A stretch of 64,000 nucleotides of DNA from Polaromonas sp. CF318 (GTDB lineage: Bacteria > Pseudomonadota > Gammaproteobacteria > Burkholderiales > Burkholderiaceae_C): NCBI RefSeq assembly GCF_000282655.1, contig NZ_AKIV01000138.1, positions 1 to 64,000 on the forward strand, written 5' to 3'. A program made the position numbers and the translations under genes. Positions 16,796-25,246 of this stretch are shown piece by piece; the stretch's first letter is position 1, and each line of letters opens with the position of its first letter. The notes beneath the pieces are model-generated. The model was not told the origin of the DNA. It made no database searches and worked only from the letters and a program-made list of their open reading frames with translations.

Positions 16796-17312
16796 GCTGC
16801 CCCCGCGCAAACGGCGGCGCCAGGCGCCGGCCGCCCGAAGCCAGCCAGCGCAGCAGGCGCACGCGCGCCGTCCAGGGCACGGGCCGGGGTTCCAGCCCCA
16901 GCGAGAGCTGGGCCTGCGACAGCACGTCTTCCACACAGACGTCATGCAGCGGCCCGATCACCAGCGGCCAGTAGAGCAGGGCGGGGCCGCGCGCCCGCAT
17001 CTCGATGCGGTGCTCCAGCACGCAATGCGCGGGCGTGGCCTCCAGCACCTCAAAGCCGTGCCAGCCCTCGAAACCCCGGGGCGCCGTGAGGCGAAAGCGC
17101 ACAGCCTGGCCCGGCGTGTAGGCCTCCACCACATAACGAATCGGCCCATGGCCGCCCGAGGCGCCCACGGCCATGGGGCGGTCCAGCTTCATGCGCGGCC
17201 AGGCGCGACCCGGCCACATCGCATCGGCCGGCGAGCCCAGCGCGTCAATCAGCGCGCCCACCCGTTCCGGGCTCGCATGCAGCAGGCGTTGATGAACGTT
17301 CACGACTTTCAT
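16785..17312 (-). CDS. SRPBCC (START/Bet v1-like) superfamily protein
   Basis: The 175 residues open with a Bet v1-like first strand (MKVVNVHQRLLHASPERVGALIDALG). RYVVEAYTPGQAVRFRLTAPRGFEGWHGFEVLEA follows as a run of antiparallel strands lining a hydrophobic pocket, and a basic C-terminal helix (WTARVRLLRWLASGGRRLA) ends the protein. Such proteins bind or process lipophilic ligands. The gene sits 45 bp after tetR and overlaps the thioesterase start, so binding and hydrolysis of the same hydrophobic or acyl compound is a reasonable guess. No catalytic residues can be named. Confidence 0.7.
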   Translation of the reverse strand: MKVVNVHQRLLHASPERVGALIDALGSPADAMWPGRAWPRMKLDRPMAVGASGGHGPIRYVVEAYTPGQAVRFRLTAPRGFEGWHGFEVLEATPAHCVLEHRIEMRARGPALLYWPLVIGPLHDVCVEDVLSQAQLSLGLEPRPVPWTARVRLLRWLASGGRRLAPPFARGQHAR

Positions 17313-17357
17313 ACGGACACTCCTTGGTTGAATCTTCTTGCGTCTTTCCCCGGGGGC

Positions 17358-17969
17358 TCAGGCCGCCACGGCCATCCAGGCGCCGTGCTCCAGCGCGGCG
17401 CGCAGCTTGGGCGCAACGGCCGGAACGGGCTGGCTGACCCAGCGCTGCGTCAGCGACATCGACGGCGAGAACACCAGCGCCATCCACACATGAAATGGCA
17501 TGGCCCGTATCTCGCCGGCTTCCACGCGCTGCTCCATCCACAGCTTCAGCGCGGCAAAGGCATGCTCATTGGCCGTGCTGGCCTCGGCGCCGTCCGTCAT
17601 GCCGCCGCCGCGCCGCAGCGTGTGCAGCAGCCGCGCCTGGTCCGGGTGTTGCAGCACCCACTGGATATAGGCGCGCACCAGGCCCTTGACGCCGGCCTGC
17701 GCCGAGGCCTTGCCGGCAATCGGCTGCATCAGCGCCGTGTGGAAGTCGCGCAGCATGTGGGCATAAAGCGCATCGGCCAGCAGCGCCTTGGTCGGGAAGT
17801 GGTGGTACAGGCTGCCGTTGCTCACGCCGGCCTCCTGGCGCACCATGTCCATGGAGGCGGCCGTGAAGCCCTGGGCCAGGAACACCTTGGTGGCGGCCTC
17901 GAGCAGGCGATCCCGGGTAGAGGGTGGGGTGGAAGGCGTGGTGGAGGATGGGGTAGCACTGGAGTCCAT
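17358..17969 (-). CDS. TetR/AcrR-family transcriptional regulator
   Basis: This 203-residue protein has a Ser/Thr/Pro-rich first 18 residues, then the TetR helix-turn-helix: RLLEAATKVFLAQGFTAASM and VRQEAGVSNGSLYHHFPTK. The C-terminal ligand domain is helical and unassigned. It is the first gene of a minus-strand operon with the SRPBCC and PaaI genes. A near-perfect 17-bp palindrome begins two bases upstream of its start codon, which implies direct autorepression. The inducer is probably a hydrophobic or acyl molecule handled by the two downstream proteins. Confidence 0.9.
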   Translation of the reverse strand: MDSSATPSSTTPSTPPSTRDRLLEAATKVFLAQGFTAASMDMVRQEAGVSNGSLYHHFPTKALLADALYAHMLRDFHTALMQPIAGKASAQAGVKGLVRAYIQWVLQHPDQARLLHTLRRGGGMTDGAEASTANEHAFAALKLWMEQRVEAGEIRAMPFHVWMALVFSPSMSLTQRWVSQPVPAVAPKLRAALEHGAWMAVAA

Positions 17970-17971
17970 AA

Positions 17972-17988
17972 CTAGAGTATTACTCTAG
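17972..17988. promoter_or_regulatory. TetR operator palindrome CTAGAGTA-T-TACTCTAG
   Basis: Perfect 8-bp arms flank one central base, immediately upstream of the tetR start codon (17969). A further AATACTCT (17992-17999) repeats the half-site. The size and symmetry fit a TetR dimer, and it could also touch the divergent aminotransferase promoter. Confidence 0.75.
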
Positions 17989-18083
17989 ACCAATACTCTG
18001 TCAACCACCCCTCAACCGGCCCGGCGGCGGACAGGCCGCGGCCAAATTGGCGACAATGCAGCCCAGAAAGCGAGAAACCGAAC

Positions 18084-19280
18084 ATGCCCCTGCACTTTGC
18101 CGACCGCCTCAACAACGTTGAAACCTCCGCCATCCGCGAACTCTTCAAACTGCTGGGCAAGCCCGGCATCGTCAGTTTTGCCGGCGGCTTCCCCGACCCC
18201 GCCATGTTCGACGTGGCCGGCATCCAGGAGGCCAGCAACAAGGCCTTGAGCGAAGAACCCGGCGGCGCACTGCAATACGGCGCCACCGAAGGCTACGGCC
18301 CGTTGCGCGAACAGCTCAGCGCCTTCATGGCCACCAAGGGCGCCAAAGACGTGGCCCCCGAAAACCTCATCGTCACCACCGGCAGCCAGCAAGCGCTCGA
18401 CCTGCTCGGCAAGACCATGATCTCGCCCGGCGACAAGGTCATCGTCGAAGGCCCGACCTTCCTGGCCACCATCCAGTGCTTCCGCCTCTACGGCGCCGAA
18501 CTCATCAGCGCGCCCATCGACGCCCACGGCGTCAAGACCGACGAGCTCGAAAAACTCATCGCCCAGCACAAACCCAAATTTGTCTACCTGATCCCCACCT
18601 TCGGCAACCCCAGCGGCGCGCTGCTGAGCCTGGAGCGCCGCAAACAGGTGCTGGCCATGGCCGTCAAGCACCAGACCCTGATCGTCGAGGACGACCCCTA
18701 CGGTGACCTCTTTTTCGGCGAAGCGCCACCGCCTTCGTTGCTGGCGCTCAGCCCCAGCGTGCCCGGCAGCCGCGAGCTGCTTGCCCACTGCGGCTCCCTC
18801 AGCAAGGTGCTGAGCCCCGGCCTGCGCGTGGGCTGGATGGTCGCCCCCGCCGAGCTGCTGGCCAAGGCCACCATGTGCAAGCAGTTCAGCGACGCCCACA
18901 CCAGCACCTTCGCCCAGGCCACCGCCGCCCAATACCTCAAAGCCGGCCGCATGCCCGACACCCTCCAGCGCGTGCGCAAGGTGTATGGCGAACGCGCCAC
19001 CGCCATGGGCAATGCCTTGAAACGCGAACTCGGCGACGCGATTGAATTCACCCAGCCGCAAGGCGGCTTGTTCTTCTGGGCCCGCCTCACGGGCGCAAAC
19101 GGCAAAAGCAGGGACGCCGGCGAGTTCGCCAAAAAGGCCATCGAGCAGCTCGTCGCCTTTGTGCCCGGCGCGCCGTTCTACGCGGCCAACCCTGATCTGG
19201 CCACGCTGCGCCTGAGCTTTGCCACGGCCGATGTGGCGAAGATTGAAGAGGGGGTGGGGCGGCTGGGCAAGGCGCTTTGA
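18084..19280 (+). CDS. PLP-dependent aminotransferase, LysN/2-aminoadipate aminotransferase-like
   Basis: This 398-residue fold-type I (class I/II) aminotransferase opens NVETSAIRELFKLLGKPGIV and carries SFAGGFPDP, then TTGSQQALDLLGK for the cofactor phosphate. It also has PTFGNPSGALLSLERR, VEDDPYGDLFF and the PLP lysine in GSLSKVLSPGLRVGW. This set is typical of the group that includes 2-aminoadipate and aromatic or branched-chain aminotransferases, not of classic AspC. It is divergent from the TetR operon. Its stop overlaps the TTG start of the S41-like gene by four bases, suggesting coupled translation. Confidence 0.88.
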   Translation: MPLHFADRLNNVETSAIRELFKLLGKPGIVSFAGGFPDPAMFDVAGIQEASNKALSEEPGGALQYGATEGYGPLREQLSAFMATKGAKDVAPENLIVTTGSQQALDLLGKTMISPGDKVIVEGPTFLATIQCFRLYGAELISAPIDAHGVKTDELEKLIAQHKPKFVYLIPTFGNPSGALLSLERRKQVLAMAVKHQTLIVEDDPYGDLFFGEAPPPSLLALSPSVPGSRELLAHCGSLSKVLSPGLRVGWMVAPAELLAKATMCKQFSDAHTSTFAQATAAQYLKAGRMPDTLQRVRKVYGERATAMGNALKRELGDAIEFTQPQGGLFFWARLTGANGKSRDAGEFAKKAIEQLVAFVPGAPFYAANPDLATLRLSFATADVAKIEEGVGRLGKAL

Positions 19281-20623
19281 TACGCCGGTTGCAGGCTGCC
19301 GGCTTGTTGGCTGCACTGGCCTTGGTGGCCGCCGCACCCGCGCAAGCCCAGGTTGCCAAACGCAATGCGCTGGAGGTGGCTCACCTGATGCTGGCCATGC
19401 ATCGCGAACCGCTGGCGGTGTACAGCTATGCGCAGCTGTATGAATCCTGCACCGAAAGAACCGCATCGCCGGAATTCGCCGCCGCGCCCAATGCCCAGGA
19501 TCAGCTCCAGCGTGCCCTGCTGGAACTGGCCGCCGCGTGGCATCGGGTGCCCGAGGCCGAGGCCAACAAGCTGGCCCTGCAATGCAAGCGCCGCATGATG
19601 AAGCTCATGGGGCCACGCGGCCGCTATTTCACGCCGGTGGAACTTGAAGCGTGGCGCAAAGGCAGCGGATTCGACCCCGGCCTGCTCCTGACTCGCGCCG
19701 AGGGCCAGTGGGTGGTGCGCGAGGCGGTGGCCGGTGGCCCCGCGGCGGCGGCGGGCCTGCAGGCCGGTGAGGTGCTCCTCAGCGTGGACGGCCGCCCGGT
19801 CGCCGACCTGGGCGGCAATGAGCTTTCAGAGTTGCTGTTCATCCCCGTGGCGAGCCCGGTGCAACTGGTCTCGCAGCGCCCCGGCGAGCCGCCGCAAACG
19901 CGGACCGTCGCGCGGGCACAGACCGCCCCTGAGAAAATCGTGGTGGCCGGGCAGGCGCCGGGCCATTTCTACATCCGCATGGCCGGTTTCTTTGAGGGGA
20001 TACCCGTCCGCCTGGTGGAAAGCCTGCGCGCACAGCCCGTTGACGGCAGCGGTGTCCGTGTCCTCGACCTGCGCGGTAATCCCGGCGGCAGGTTCGACGA
20101 AGCGCAAGCGGTGCTGGCGTTGCTGGGCAGGCATGGCAATGCGGGAACCTGGTATCCCCTGCAGTACCGCCCCGGCAGCGCCGAGGCCAAACCGTTTTCG
20201 GCCACCGAAAGCGTGAACCGGATCAAGGGCACGGCAGCCACCGGCATTGTTGAATTGCGCGAATGGCTGGTGCCGGGCAAATGGCTGGTGCTGGTCGACA
20301 GCGACACCGCCAGCGCCGCCGCCTGGCTGGCCAGCGCCTTGCGCGAACTCAATGGCGCGGTGTTAGTGGGGCAGCCGTCCGAGGCATCCGACTTTGGTGT
20401 CGACGTGCTGCAAACGGTGGAAGAATCCGGCGGTATGGCCGGCGTTCGTTATGAGGTCAGCCTGCTGGGATTGCCATCGGGCAAGGCACTGACAGTTGAC
20501 AATGCCAGGCCTGACGCCGTGACGCGCCTTGCCCCGGGCAATATCAAGCCTCTTCCCAGGAGTGTTGCCGACTGGTTGCAAGACCCGCTGTACACGCAGA
20601 TCAAGGACCGCCTGCGGCCCTGA
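19277..20623 (+). CDS. S41-like (C-terminal processing protease family) secreted protein with PDZ domain
   Basis: This 448-residue exported protein starts with TTG, overlapping the previous stop (TTGA), and has a signal peptide ending PAQAQ. A PDZ-like domain spans ~145-210 (GGPAAAAGLQAGEVLLSVDG). The S41 core follows with LDLRGNPGGRFDEAQ and DSDTASAAAWLASAL, where S346 is the expected nucleophile. The lysine that normally follows in a GxxTFGKG motif is not seen; the equivalent segment reads VGQPSEASDFGVDVLQ. Either a different base is used or the enzyme is inactive. A role in periplasmic proteolysis is inferred only from family. Confidence 0.75.
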   Translation: MIRRLQAAGLLAALALVAAAPAQAQVAKRNALEVAHLMLAMHREPLAVYSYAQLYESCTERTASPEFAAAPNAQDQLQRALLELAAAWHRVPEAEANKLALQCKRRMMKLMGPRGRYFTPVELEAWRKGSGFDPGLLLTRAEGQWVVREAVAGGPAAAAGLQAGEVLLSVDGRPVADLGGNELSELLFIPVASPVQLVSQRPGEPPQTRTVARAQTAPEKIVVAGQAPGHFYIRMAGFFEGIPVRLVESLRAQPVDGSGVRVLDLRGNPGGRFDEAQAVLALLGRHGNAGTWYPLQYRPGSAEAKPFSATESVNRIKGTAATGIVELREWLVPGKWLVLVDSDTASAAAWLASALRELNGAVLVGQPSEASDFGVDVLQTVEESGGMAGVRYEVSLLGLPSGKALTVDNARPDAVTRLAPGNIKPLPRSVADWLQDPLYTQIKDRLRP

Positions 20624-20653
20624 AGCCGGCCCTACGGCGAGCCCGGCGCGCCC

Positions 20654-21109
20654 TTACTCGTTGATCTCCACCTCCACCAGCTTGCCCAGCAACACCAGCG
20701 ACTGCTGCCAGCCCACATAACACTGGTCCGCGGGGATCACCGCGGGAATGCCTTCCTGCACCACGTGCATTTCCACGCCGGCGGAGACTTTCGCCAGCGT
20801 GATGGTGGTGGTCATCTCGCCCGGCAGGTTGGGGTCGTCGAATTTCGCGGTGTAGCGGATGCGCTCGCCGGGCTTGAGCTCCAGGTAGGTGCCGCCGAAG
20901 GAATGGCTGTGGCCGTTGGTGTGGTTGGTGAATGACATCTTGTAGCGGCCGCCCACCTTGGCGTCCATTTCATGAACGGTGCCGGTAAAGCCGTTGGGTG
21001 GCAGCCATTTGCTCATGGCGGCGGGGCTGAGGAAGGCGCGGTACACCCGGTCAGGGGTGGATTGCAGGACCCGGTGAAGTTTGACGGTGTTGGTGCCAGA
21101 GGTGGTCAT
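20654..21109 (-). CDS. SRPBCC / AHSA1-like domain protein
   Basis: This 151-residue single-domain protein opens VKLHRVLQSTPDRVYRAFLSP, with AAMSKWLPPNGFTGTV, KVGGRYKMSFTNH and a C-terminal helix containing GWQQSLVLLGKLVEVE. The pattern is that of the AHSA1/START family widely annotated as activator of Hsp90 ATPase homologue, though bacterial members are small ligand-binding proteins with no proven chaperone role. It converges with the S41-like gene 30 bases away and has no operon partner. Function is unknown. Confidence 0.85.
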   Translation of the reverse strand: MTTSGTNTVKLHRVLQSTPDRVYRAFLSPAAMSKWLPPNGFTGTVHEMDAKVGGRYKMSFTNHTNGHSHSFGGTYLELKPGERIRYTAKFDDPNLPGEMTTTITLAKVSAGVEMHVVQEGIPAVIPADQCYVGWQQSLVLLGKLVEVEINE

Positions 21110-21239
21110 GGTGTGTTTCCTTTGGTGAATGTGAATGACAGTGAGAGAAAAGAGAAGGCGGGGGGCCGCCCTCTATCTGTACGACGAACGGGCCACGGCG
21201 GGATCGACACGATTTCCTGGGCAAATTTGTAATATTTTT

Positions 21240-21785
21240 TTATACGGTGCGCCTGCACACCATCAACAAGGCCGTCCCATCCGGCGTTTGCACTTCGCCC
21301 ACCACGCGAAACCCGGCTTTTTCATAACAGCGTATCGCGCGCGCATTGCGCGGGTCGGGGTCGGTCTGGATGTGGGTGACCTGCGGGTCGGCCAACAGCC
21401 GGGCCACAAAGGCCTTCACCATCGCCGTGCCCAGGCCGCGGCCCAGCTGCGCGGCGTCGGCAATCGACTGGTCTATGCCGCGCACGCCGGGGTCGGTTTC
21501 GTTTTCCCACCAGCCGTCGCCCGAGCCCATGGCCACATAGGACTGGATGTAGGCAAAAGGCCGGCCGTCCAGCAGCGCGATATGCGGCTGCACCTGGCGG
21601 GGGTCATTGATCCATGCGCCGTATTCGGCCTCCACCTCCGCCAGCGTGGGCCCCGGCCCCCACCACTCGGTCCAGTGCGGGCGCGCCAGCCAGCCGTGCA
21701 GCATGGGCAGGTCGGCCGCCTGTAAGGGCCTGAAGCCGATATTCACGGCCGCAGCGCTTTGGGGCGCGCGCAGGGCGCTGTCCAT
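21240..21785 (-). CDS. GNAT acetyltransferase closely resembling aminoglycoside 6'-N-acetyltransferase AAC(6')-Ib
   Basis: This 181-residue GNAT enzyme shares long near-identical stretches, compared from memory, with the plasmid and integron-borne AAC(6')-Ib: IQSYVAMGSGDGWW, ETDPGVRGIDQS, QLGRGLGTAMVKA, HIQTDPDPRNARAIRCYEKA and QTPDGTALLMV. The acetyl-CoA loop (QLGRGLGT) and the Trp and Asp positions that change in the quinolone-acetylating -cr variant are in their ordinary state. AGGAG sits a few bases upstream of the start. Base composition matches the surrounding genes and no attC-like site was recognised, so it looks resident rather than recently acquired. The cellular substrate may not be an aminoglycoside. 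Confidence 0.85.
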   Translation of the reverse strand: MDSALRAPQSAAAVNIGFRPLQAADLPMLHGWLARPHWTEWWGPGPTLAEVEAEYGAWINDPRQVQPHIALLDGRPFAYIQSYVAMGSGDGWWENETDPGVRGIDQSIADAAQLGRGLGTAMVKAFVARLLADPQVTHIQTDPDPRNARAIRCYEKAGFRVVGEVQTPDGTALLMVCRRTV

Positions 21786-21939
21786 GGTGTCTCCTGGGGT
21801 GGGTTCTTGATCGACCTGCCATTTTGCACAGGGGGCAGGGCGCCATGCCCCTTGCCCATAGGTTTTGCAGGTGTTTGCCTACAATCCGATACAGCGTGGG
21901 TGTGTCGCCCGCTACCTTGACCCGGGCCTGTTCACCTTC

Positions 21940-23184
21940 ATGACTTCCGCCGCCGCGCACAGCGCCACTCGCGCCTCCTCTTCGTCGATCTCCCCCGCCA
22001 CCCGCCGCTCCATCCTGCTGCTGTCGTGCGCCACTTTCTCGAGCATGGTGGCCCAGCGCATTTGCGACGCCATGCTGCCCGAGCTGTCACGCGTGTTTGC
22101 CGTCAGCCTGGCGCAGGCGGCGCAGGTGGTCTCGGTGTTTGCCGTCACCTACGGCATCGCGCAATTGTTTTACGGCCCGCTGGGCGACAGGCTGGGCAAG
22201 TTCCGCATCGTGACCTTTGCGGCGCTGGGCTGCAGCGTGGGCAGCGCGCTCGCCGTGTTCGCCACCAGCCTCGACGTGCTGCTGCTCGCCCGCATCATGA
22301 TGGCCCTGGGCGCCGCCGCGCTGATCCCGCTGGCCATGGCCTGGGTCGGCGACACGGTGCCGGCCCATGAACTGCAGGAAATGCTCACGCGCACCGGCCT
22401 GGGCAGCACCCTGGGCATTGTCTGCGGCCAGCTGCTGGGCGGGCTGCTGACCGACGCGCTCGGCTGGCGCTGGGCCTTTGCGTTTCTGGTGCTGCTGTTT
22501 GGCGCGGTGGGCTCGCTGCTGTGGGGTGATTTGCGCCGGCAGCAACGGCTTGCGCCCGCGGTAGCGGTGCCTGAGCCGCAAGCGCCGGTGGTGCACCCGC
22601 ATTTCCTCAAGCAGGCCTGGCGCATCGCCAGCCGCCCCTGGCCGCGCACCATTTTGCTGCTGGCCGTGATTGAAGGCGCCATGGGTTTTGGTGTGTTGGC
22701 CATGTGGGCCTCGCACCTGCACCATGCGCTGGGTTTGTCGCTCTCGGTCTCAGGCGCCATCGTGGCGCTCTTCGGCCTGGGCGGCGTGGGGTATATGGCC
22801 GCCGGCCGCGCGTTGATTCCCCGCCTGGGCCAGCACGGCCTGGTCTTGCTGGGCGGCGGGCTGGTCGGCATCAGCGCGCTGGCGCTGGCCTACATCCCGC
22901 ACTGGGGCCCGGCCATCCCGGCCAGCCTGGTCGGCGGTTTTGGTTTCTTCATGTTCCACAACGTCATGCAGGCCAATGCCACGCAAATGGCGCCCGAAGC
23001 GCGCGGCACGGCGGTCTCGCTGTTCGCGTCTTTTTTATTCCTGGGCCAGTCTTTGGGCGTGGTGCTGGCCGCGGCCCTGATTGGCTGGATAGGAAGCAGC
23101 GCCGTGGTCGCGCTGGGGGGAGGGGTGATGGCGGTGGAGGGGGCTTATTTTGCTTGGGTGTTGAGGAGGAGGGATAAGAACTAA
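21940..23184 (+). CDS. Major facilitator superfamily transporter
   Basis: The 414-residue, roughly 12-helix permease carries MFS motif A after helix 2 (YGPLGDRLGKFRIV) and an antiporter-like motif C in helix 5 (GLGSTLGIVCGQLLGG), features of proton-driven drug exporters. A cytoplasmic loop with charged QQRLAPAVAVPEPQAP divides the halves. I start at 21940 (MTSAAAHSATRASS); an in-frame ATG at 21865 would add 25 residues, and neither has a strong ribosome site. It is divergent from the AAC(6')-like gene with 154 bp between them, so a shared resistance or export role is possible but unproven. Confidence 0.85.
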   Translation: MTSAAAHSATRASSSSISPATRRSILLLSCATFSSMVAQRICDAMLPELSRVFAVSLAQAAQVVSVFAVTYGIAQLFYGPLGDRLGKFRIVTFAALGCSVGSALAVFATSLDVLLLARIMMALGAAALIPLAMAWVGDTVPAHELQEMLTRTGLGSTLGIVCGQLLGGLLTDALGWRWAFAFLVLLFGAVGSLLWGDLRRQQRLAPAVAVPEPQAPVVHPHFLKQAWRIASRPWPRTILLLAVIEGAMGFGVLAMWASHLHHALGLSLSVSGAIVALFGLGGVGYMAAGRALIPRLGQHGLVLLGGGLVGISALALAYIPHWGPAIPASLVGGFGFFMFHNVMQANATQMAPEARGTAVSLFASFLFLGQSLGVVLAAALIGWIGSSAVVALGGGVMAVEGAYFAWVLRRRDKN

Positions 23185-23288
23185 CTGAATGCCTAAAGCA
23201 GGGTTCTCTTGATCACTCTGGGAAGTCGCCTGCGCAGCTCGGAGCCGACTGAAGTGGCTGCGACCTGGCTTAAGCCGGTGCCACCGCC

Positions 23289-23308
23289 ATAAAAAGTCGT
23301 AGCGACTT
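23289..23308 (-). terminator. Rho-independent terminator after the HNH gene
   Basis: Read on the minus strand, AAGTCG-CTA-CGACTT forms a 6-bp hairpin overlapping the TAA stop, followed by TTTTT. It ends the HNH transcript. Confidence 0.7.
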
Positions 23309-24290
23309 ATGGATGCGTAACTTGTTTTGGCGCGAACTGCCTTGCATACTCAAGTAACTGCTGGTTCAAATGTTCCGAATTTTCGGCGAAATGAGCTTCG
23401 CGGTGACAGTTTGGACACAGCGCAACGCAGGTCCATACTCGGTCACTTTTCTCTACGCTAAGTACGTGGTGCACGTCTAAAAAACCGGAGTATGTGCGCG
23501 TGTCAGCACATCCGGGCATCTCACATCCATCAACTGCTCGTGCTACAACTTTGCGGCGTACTGCCGGGTCTCTTTTTACTTGTGAGCGACTTGTCGTTTT
23601 CCTCGGTGCATTCTCGCCTCCATAGAGACTGTCGTCGGTTTCAGGCAGGTCATCGTATGTGTCGTTAACTCTTGCCATGTTCATCGGCAAATTCACGACG
23701 TCGATCACTCCCGGCCAATTCCAGAGAACGTCAGCTACGGTTTTTCCACCCGGTGCTCGGCTATCCATCAACCAGAGAGTAGGGCTGTCTCCGTTCTCTG
23801 CATGGTTTTTCTTAACGCGGCCCATTTGCCCGGCCTGGATTACAGCGTTGCTAACGTCTCGCTGTTTCTCCCAGAGCCGTCGCAGTTCGGGTACCGGTAT
23901 TGAGGCAGCGTAGACGATCTCATTGCCATCCGACTGCACCAATAGAAGGTCAGTGATGTCCGCCTTCAAATTTCGCCGGATTACGTTGTCCAGCGTGGCC
24001 TCGAACGAGTCCACATACCTCGCCGTCAACTGTGACGCGGAAATAGTCCAGGGCTCTCGTCCACCGGCTCCCCATCTCCAGCAGGATCGGACCCGAAAAT
24101 GAACAAGTTCACCGTTAGGGCCTCGAGCTCTGATGGTCTGCGATTCTCCACCACCCATCTTTTTTCTCTTGTCTTCGACATCTGTGTAGCCCCGGCTTTC
24201 AAGGAAAGGCTTAACCAGATTTCTCATGAGCTTCTCGGCCTTGTAGCTCTCAGGCTTGCGCCAAGGCCGTTTCCCTTTTGTGTCCACCAT
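23307..24290 (-). CDS. HNH endonuclease domain protein with uncharacterised N-terminal domain
   Basis: The C-terminal ~70 of 327 residues form an HNH/McrA-type nuclease: CEMPGCADTRTY supplies one Zn-binding CxxxxC pair, DVHHVLS the catalytic His, and ALCPNCHREAHF the second CxxCH. The first ~230 residues are not recognised; they include KKMGGGESQTIRARGPNGELVHFRVR and YAASIPVPELRRLWEKQRD and could be a recognition or second nuclease domain. Codons are much less GC-rich than in flanking genes. AGGAG precedes the ATG. The combination resembles stand-alone restriction-type (McrA-like) enzymes; a defence role is inferred from domain and island context only. Confidence 0.7.
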   Translation of the reverse strand: MVDTKGKRPWRKPESYKAEKLMRNLVKPFLESRGYTDVEDKRKKMGGGESQTIRARGPNGELVHFRVRSCWRWGAGGREPWTISASQLTARYVDSFEATLDNVIRRNLKADITDLLLVQSDGNEIVYAASIPVPELRRLWEKQRDVSNAVIQAGQMGRVKKNHAENGDSPTLWLMDSRAPGGKTVADVLWNWPGVIDVVNLPMNMARVNDTYDDLPETDDSLYGGENAPRKTTSRSQVKRDPAVRRKVVARAVDGCEMPGCADTRTYSGFLDVHHVLSVEKSDRVWTCVALCPNCHREAHFAENSEHLNQQLLEYARQFAPKQVTHP

Positions 24291-24410
24291 GCGTGCTTCT
24301 CCTTCCGCCTCCTGTGCGATTGATAAGGTCGAGTCTCTTTGGGCTCCGTCGACCCCGTTGCTGTCAGGTATCCGATCACTGGACCTGGGGCTTGCACACC
24401 CTAGGTCTCA

Positions 24411-25157
24411 TCAGTCCCACAGAACCTCCCACGCGTTCCGCCCTACGTGTTCACCCAGCTTGCGCCTGGTATTTTCAGATGCAGCGACAACTGCATTTGC
24501 CCGGAGAGCTTGCGCAAATTGATCGATTGCATTTGTACGATGCTGAGAGATCACGACGACAGACGTAACGGCCAGCTCTTCGTCGTGAACGTTTCCGCGT
24601 GATAGCCGCACATCATCAATGCCGGGACTTTGCTTCAGAGTTTCAAGGGCCACGCGAACCTCGAGTAATGATGGATGCGGTTCGAGATTAGGCGCGAATG
24701 AGTAATCATCATCGACTCGGCGAAAGAAATCTTCGATAGTAAGGAGCTCTTGACCAAGAGGTGCTGAGCTGCCCCAGCGCTCAATCATGCCGTGCAAAAG
24801 CTGCGATATACGCCCAGACCAGCCTTTCGCCAATTCATCCAGGCGGATTGCAACAATAGATCCCGTTGTAAGAGTCAAGAGAGATTGCTTCTCCCCGCAA
24901 CCATGCTTCGTTGAGCATGCGGCAATATCGGCCCAGGCAATGCTCTGGTGGGAAGACGGAGTACCCAGGATCAGAGAAGTGGGAGTGAAAAAGTACTTCT
25001 GTTTGTAGATGCCATACACCAACTCAGAAGGCAAAAGCGAAATTCCTGCTGGCCGTGTACCGTTCGGAAAGACTTGGCAGTGTGTGCCACGACCTTCGTT
25101 CGATTCCATCTGAAACATACGAAGGATAAATGCTCTCGGATCGTCAGCTATCGCCAT
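24411..25157 (-). CDS. Uncharacterised protein with PH-like N-terminal half
   Basis: I do not recognise this 248-residue protein. Residues ~40-130 read like a small beta-barrel with a closing helix (KYFFTPTSLILG, SIAWADIAACSTKHG, KQSLLTLTTGSIVAIRLDEL), similar in style to bacterial PH domains. The C-terminal half is mixed alpha/beta, with RVALETLKQSPGIDDVRLSRG and a conserved-looking helix near the end. No signal peptide or membrane helix is visible. It lies between the 2-TM gene and the HNH gene on the same strand, 120 bp from the latter, in a stretch of lowered GC. Confidence 0.55.
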   Translation of the reverse strand: MAIADDPRAFILRMFQMESNEGRGTHCQVFPNGTRPAGISLLPSELVYGIYKQKYFFTPTSLILGTPSSHQSIAWADIAACSTKHGCGEKQSLLTLTTGSIVAIRLDELAKGWSGRISQLLHGMIERWGSSAPLGQELLTIEDFFRRVDDDYSFAPNLEPHPSLLEVRVALETLKQSPGIDDVRLSRGNVHDEELAVTSVVVISQHRTNAIDQFAQALRANAVVAASENTRRKLGEHVGRNAWEVLWD

Positions 25158-25246
25158 TTTTGACCTAAAGAATTGCGTTTAACCTGGAAAGGTAGGTGTC
25201 GTCAAACTCTACAACACTCCTCGGCAATTGGTACACGCTGAATAGC

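Noticed and set aside
21240-21785. Recently acquired integron cassette carrying aac(6')
   Set aside because: No attC-like inverted repeat or integrase was seen and composition is native, so I call it a resident homologue.
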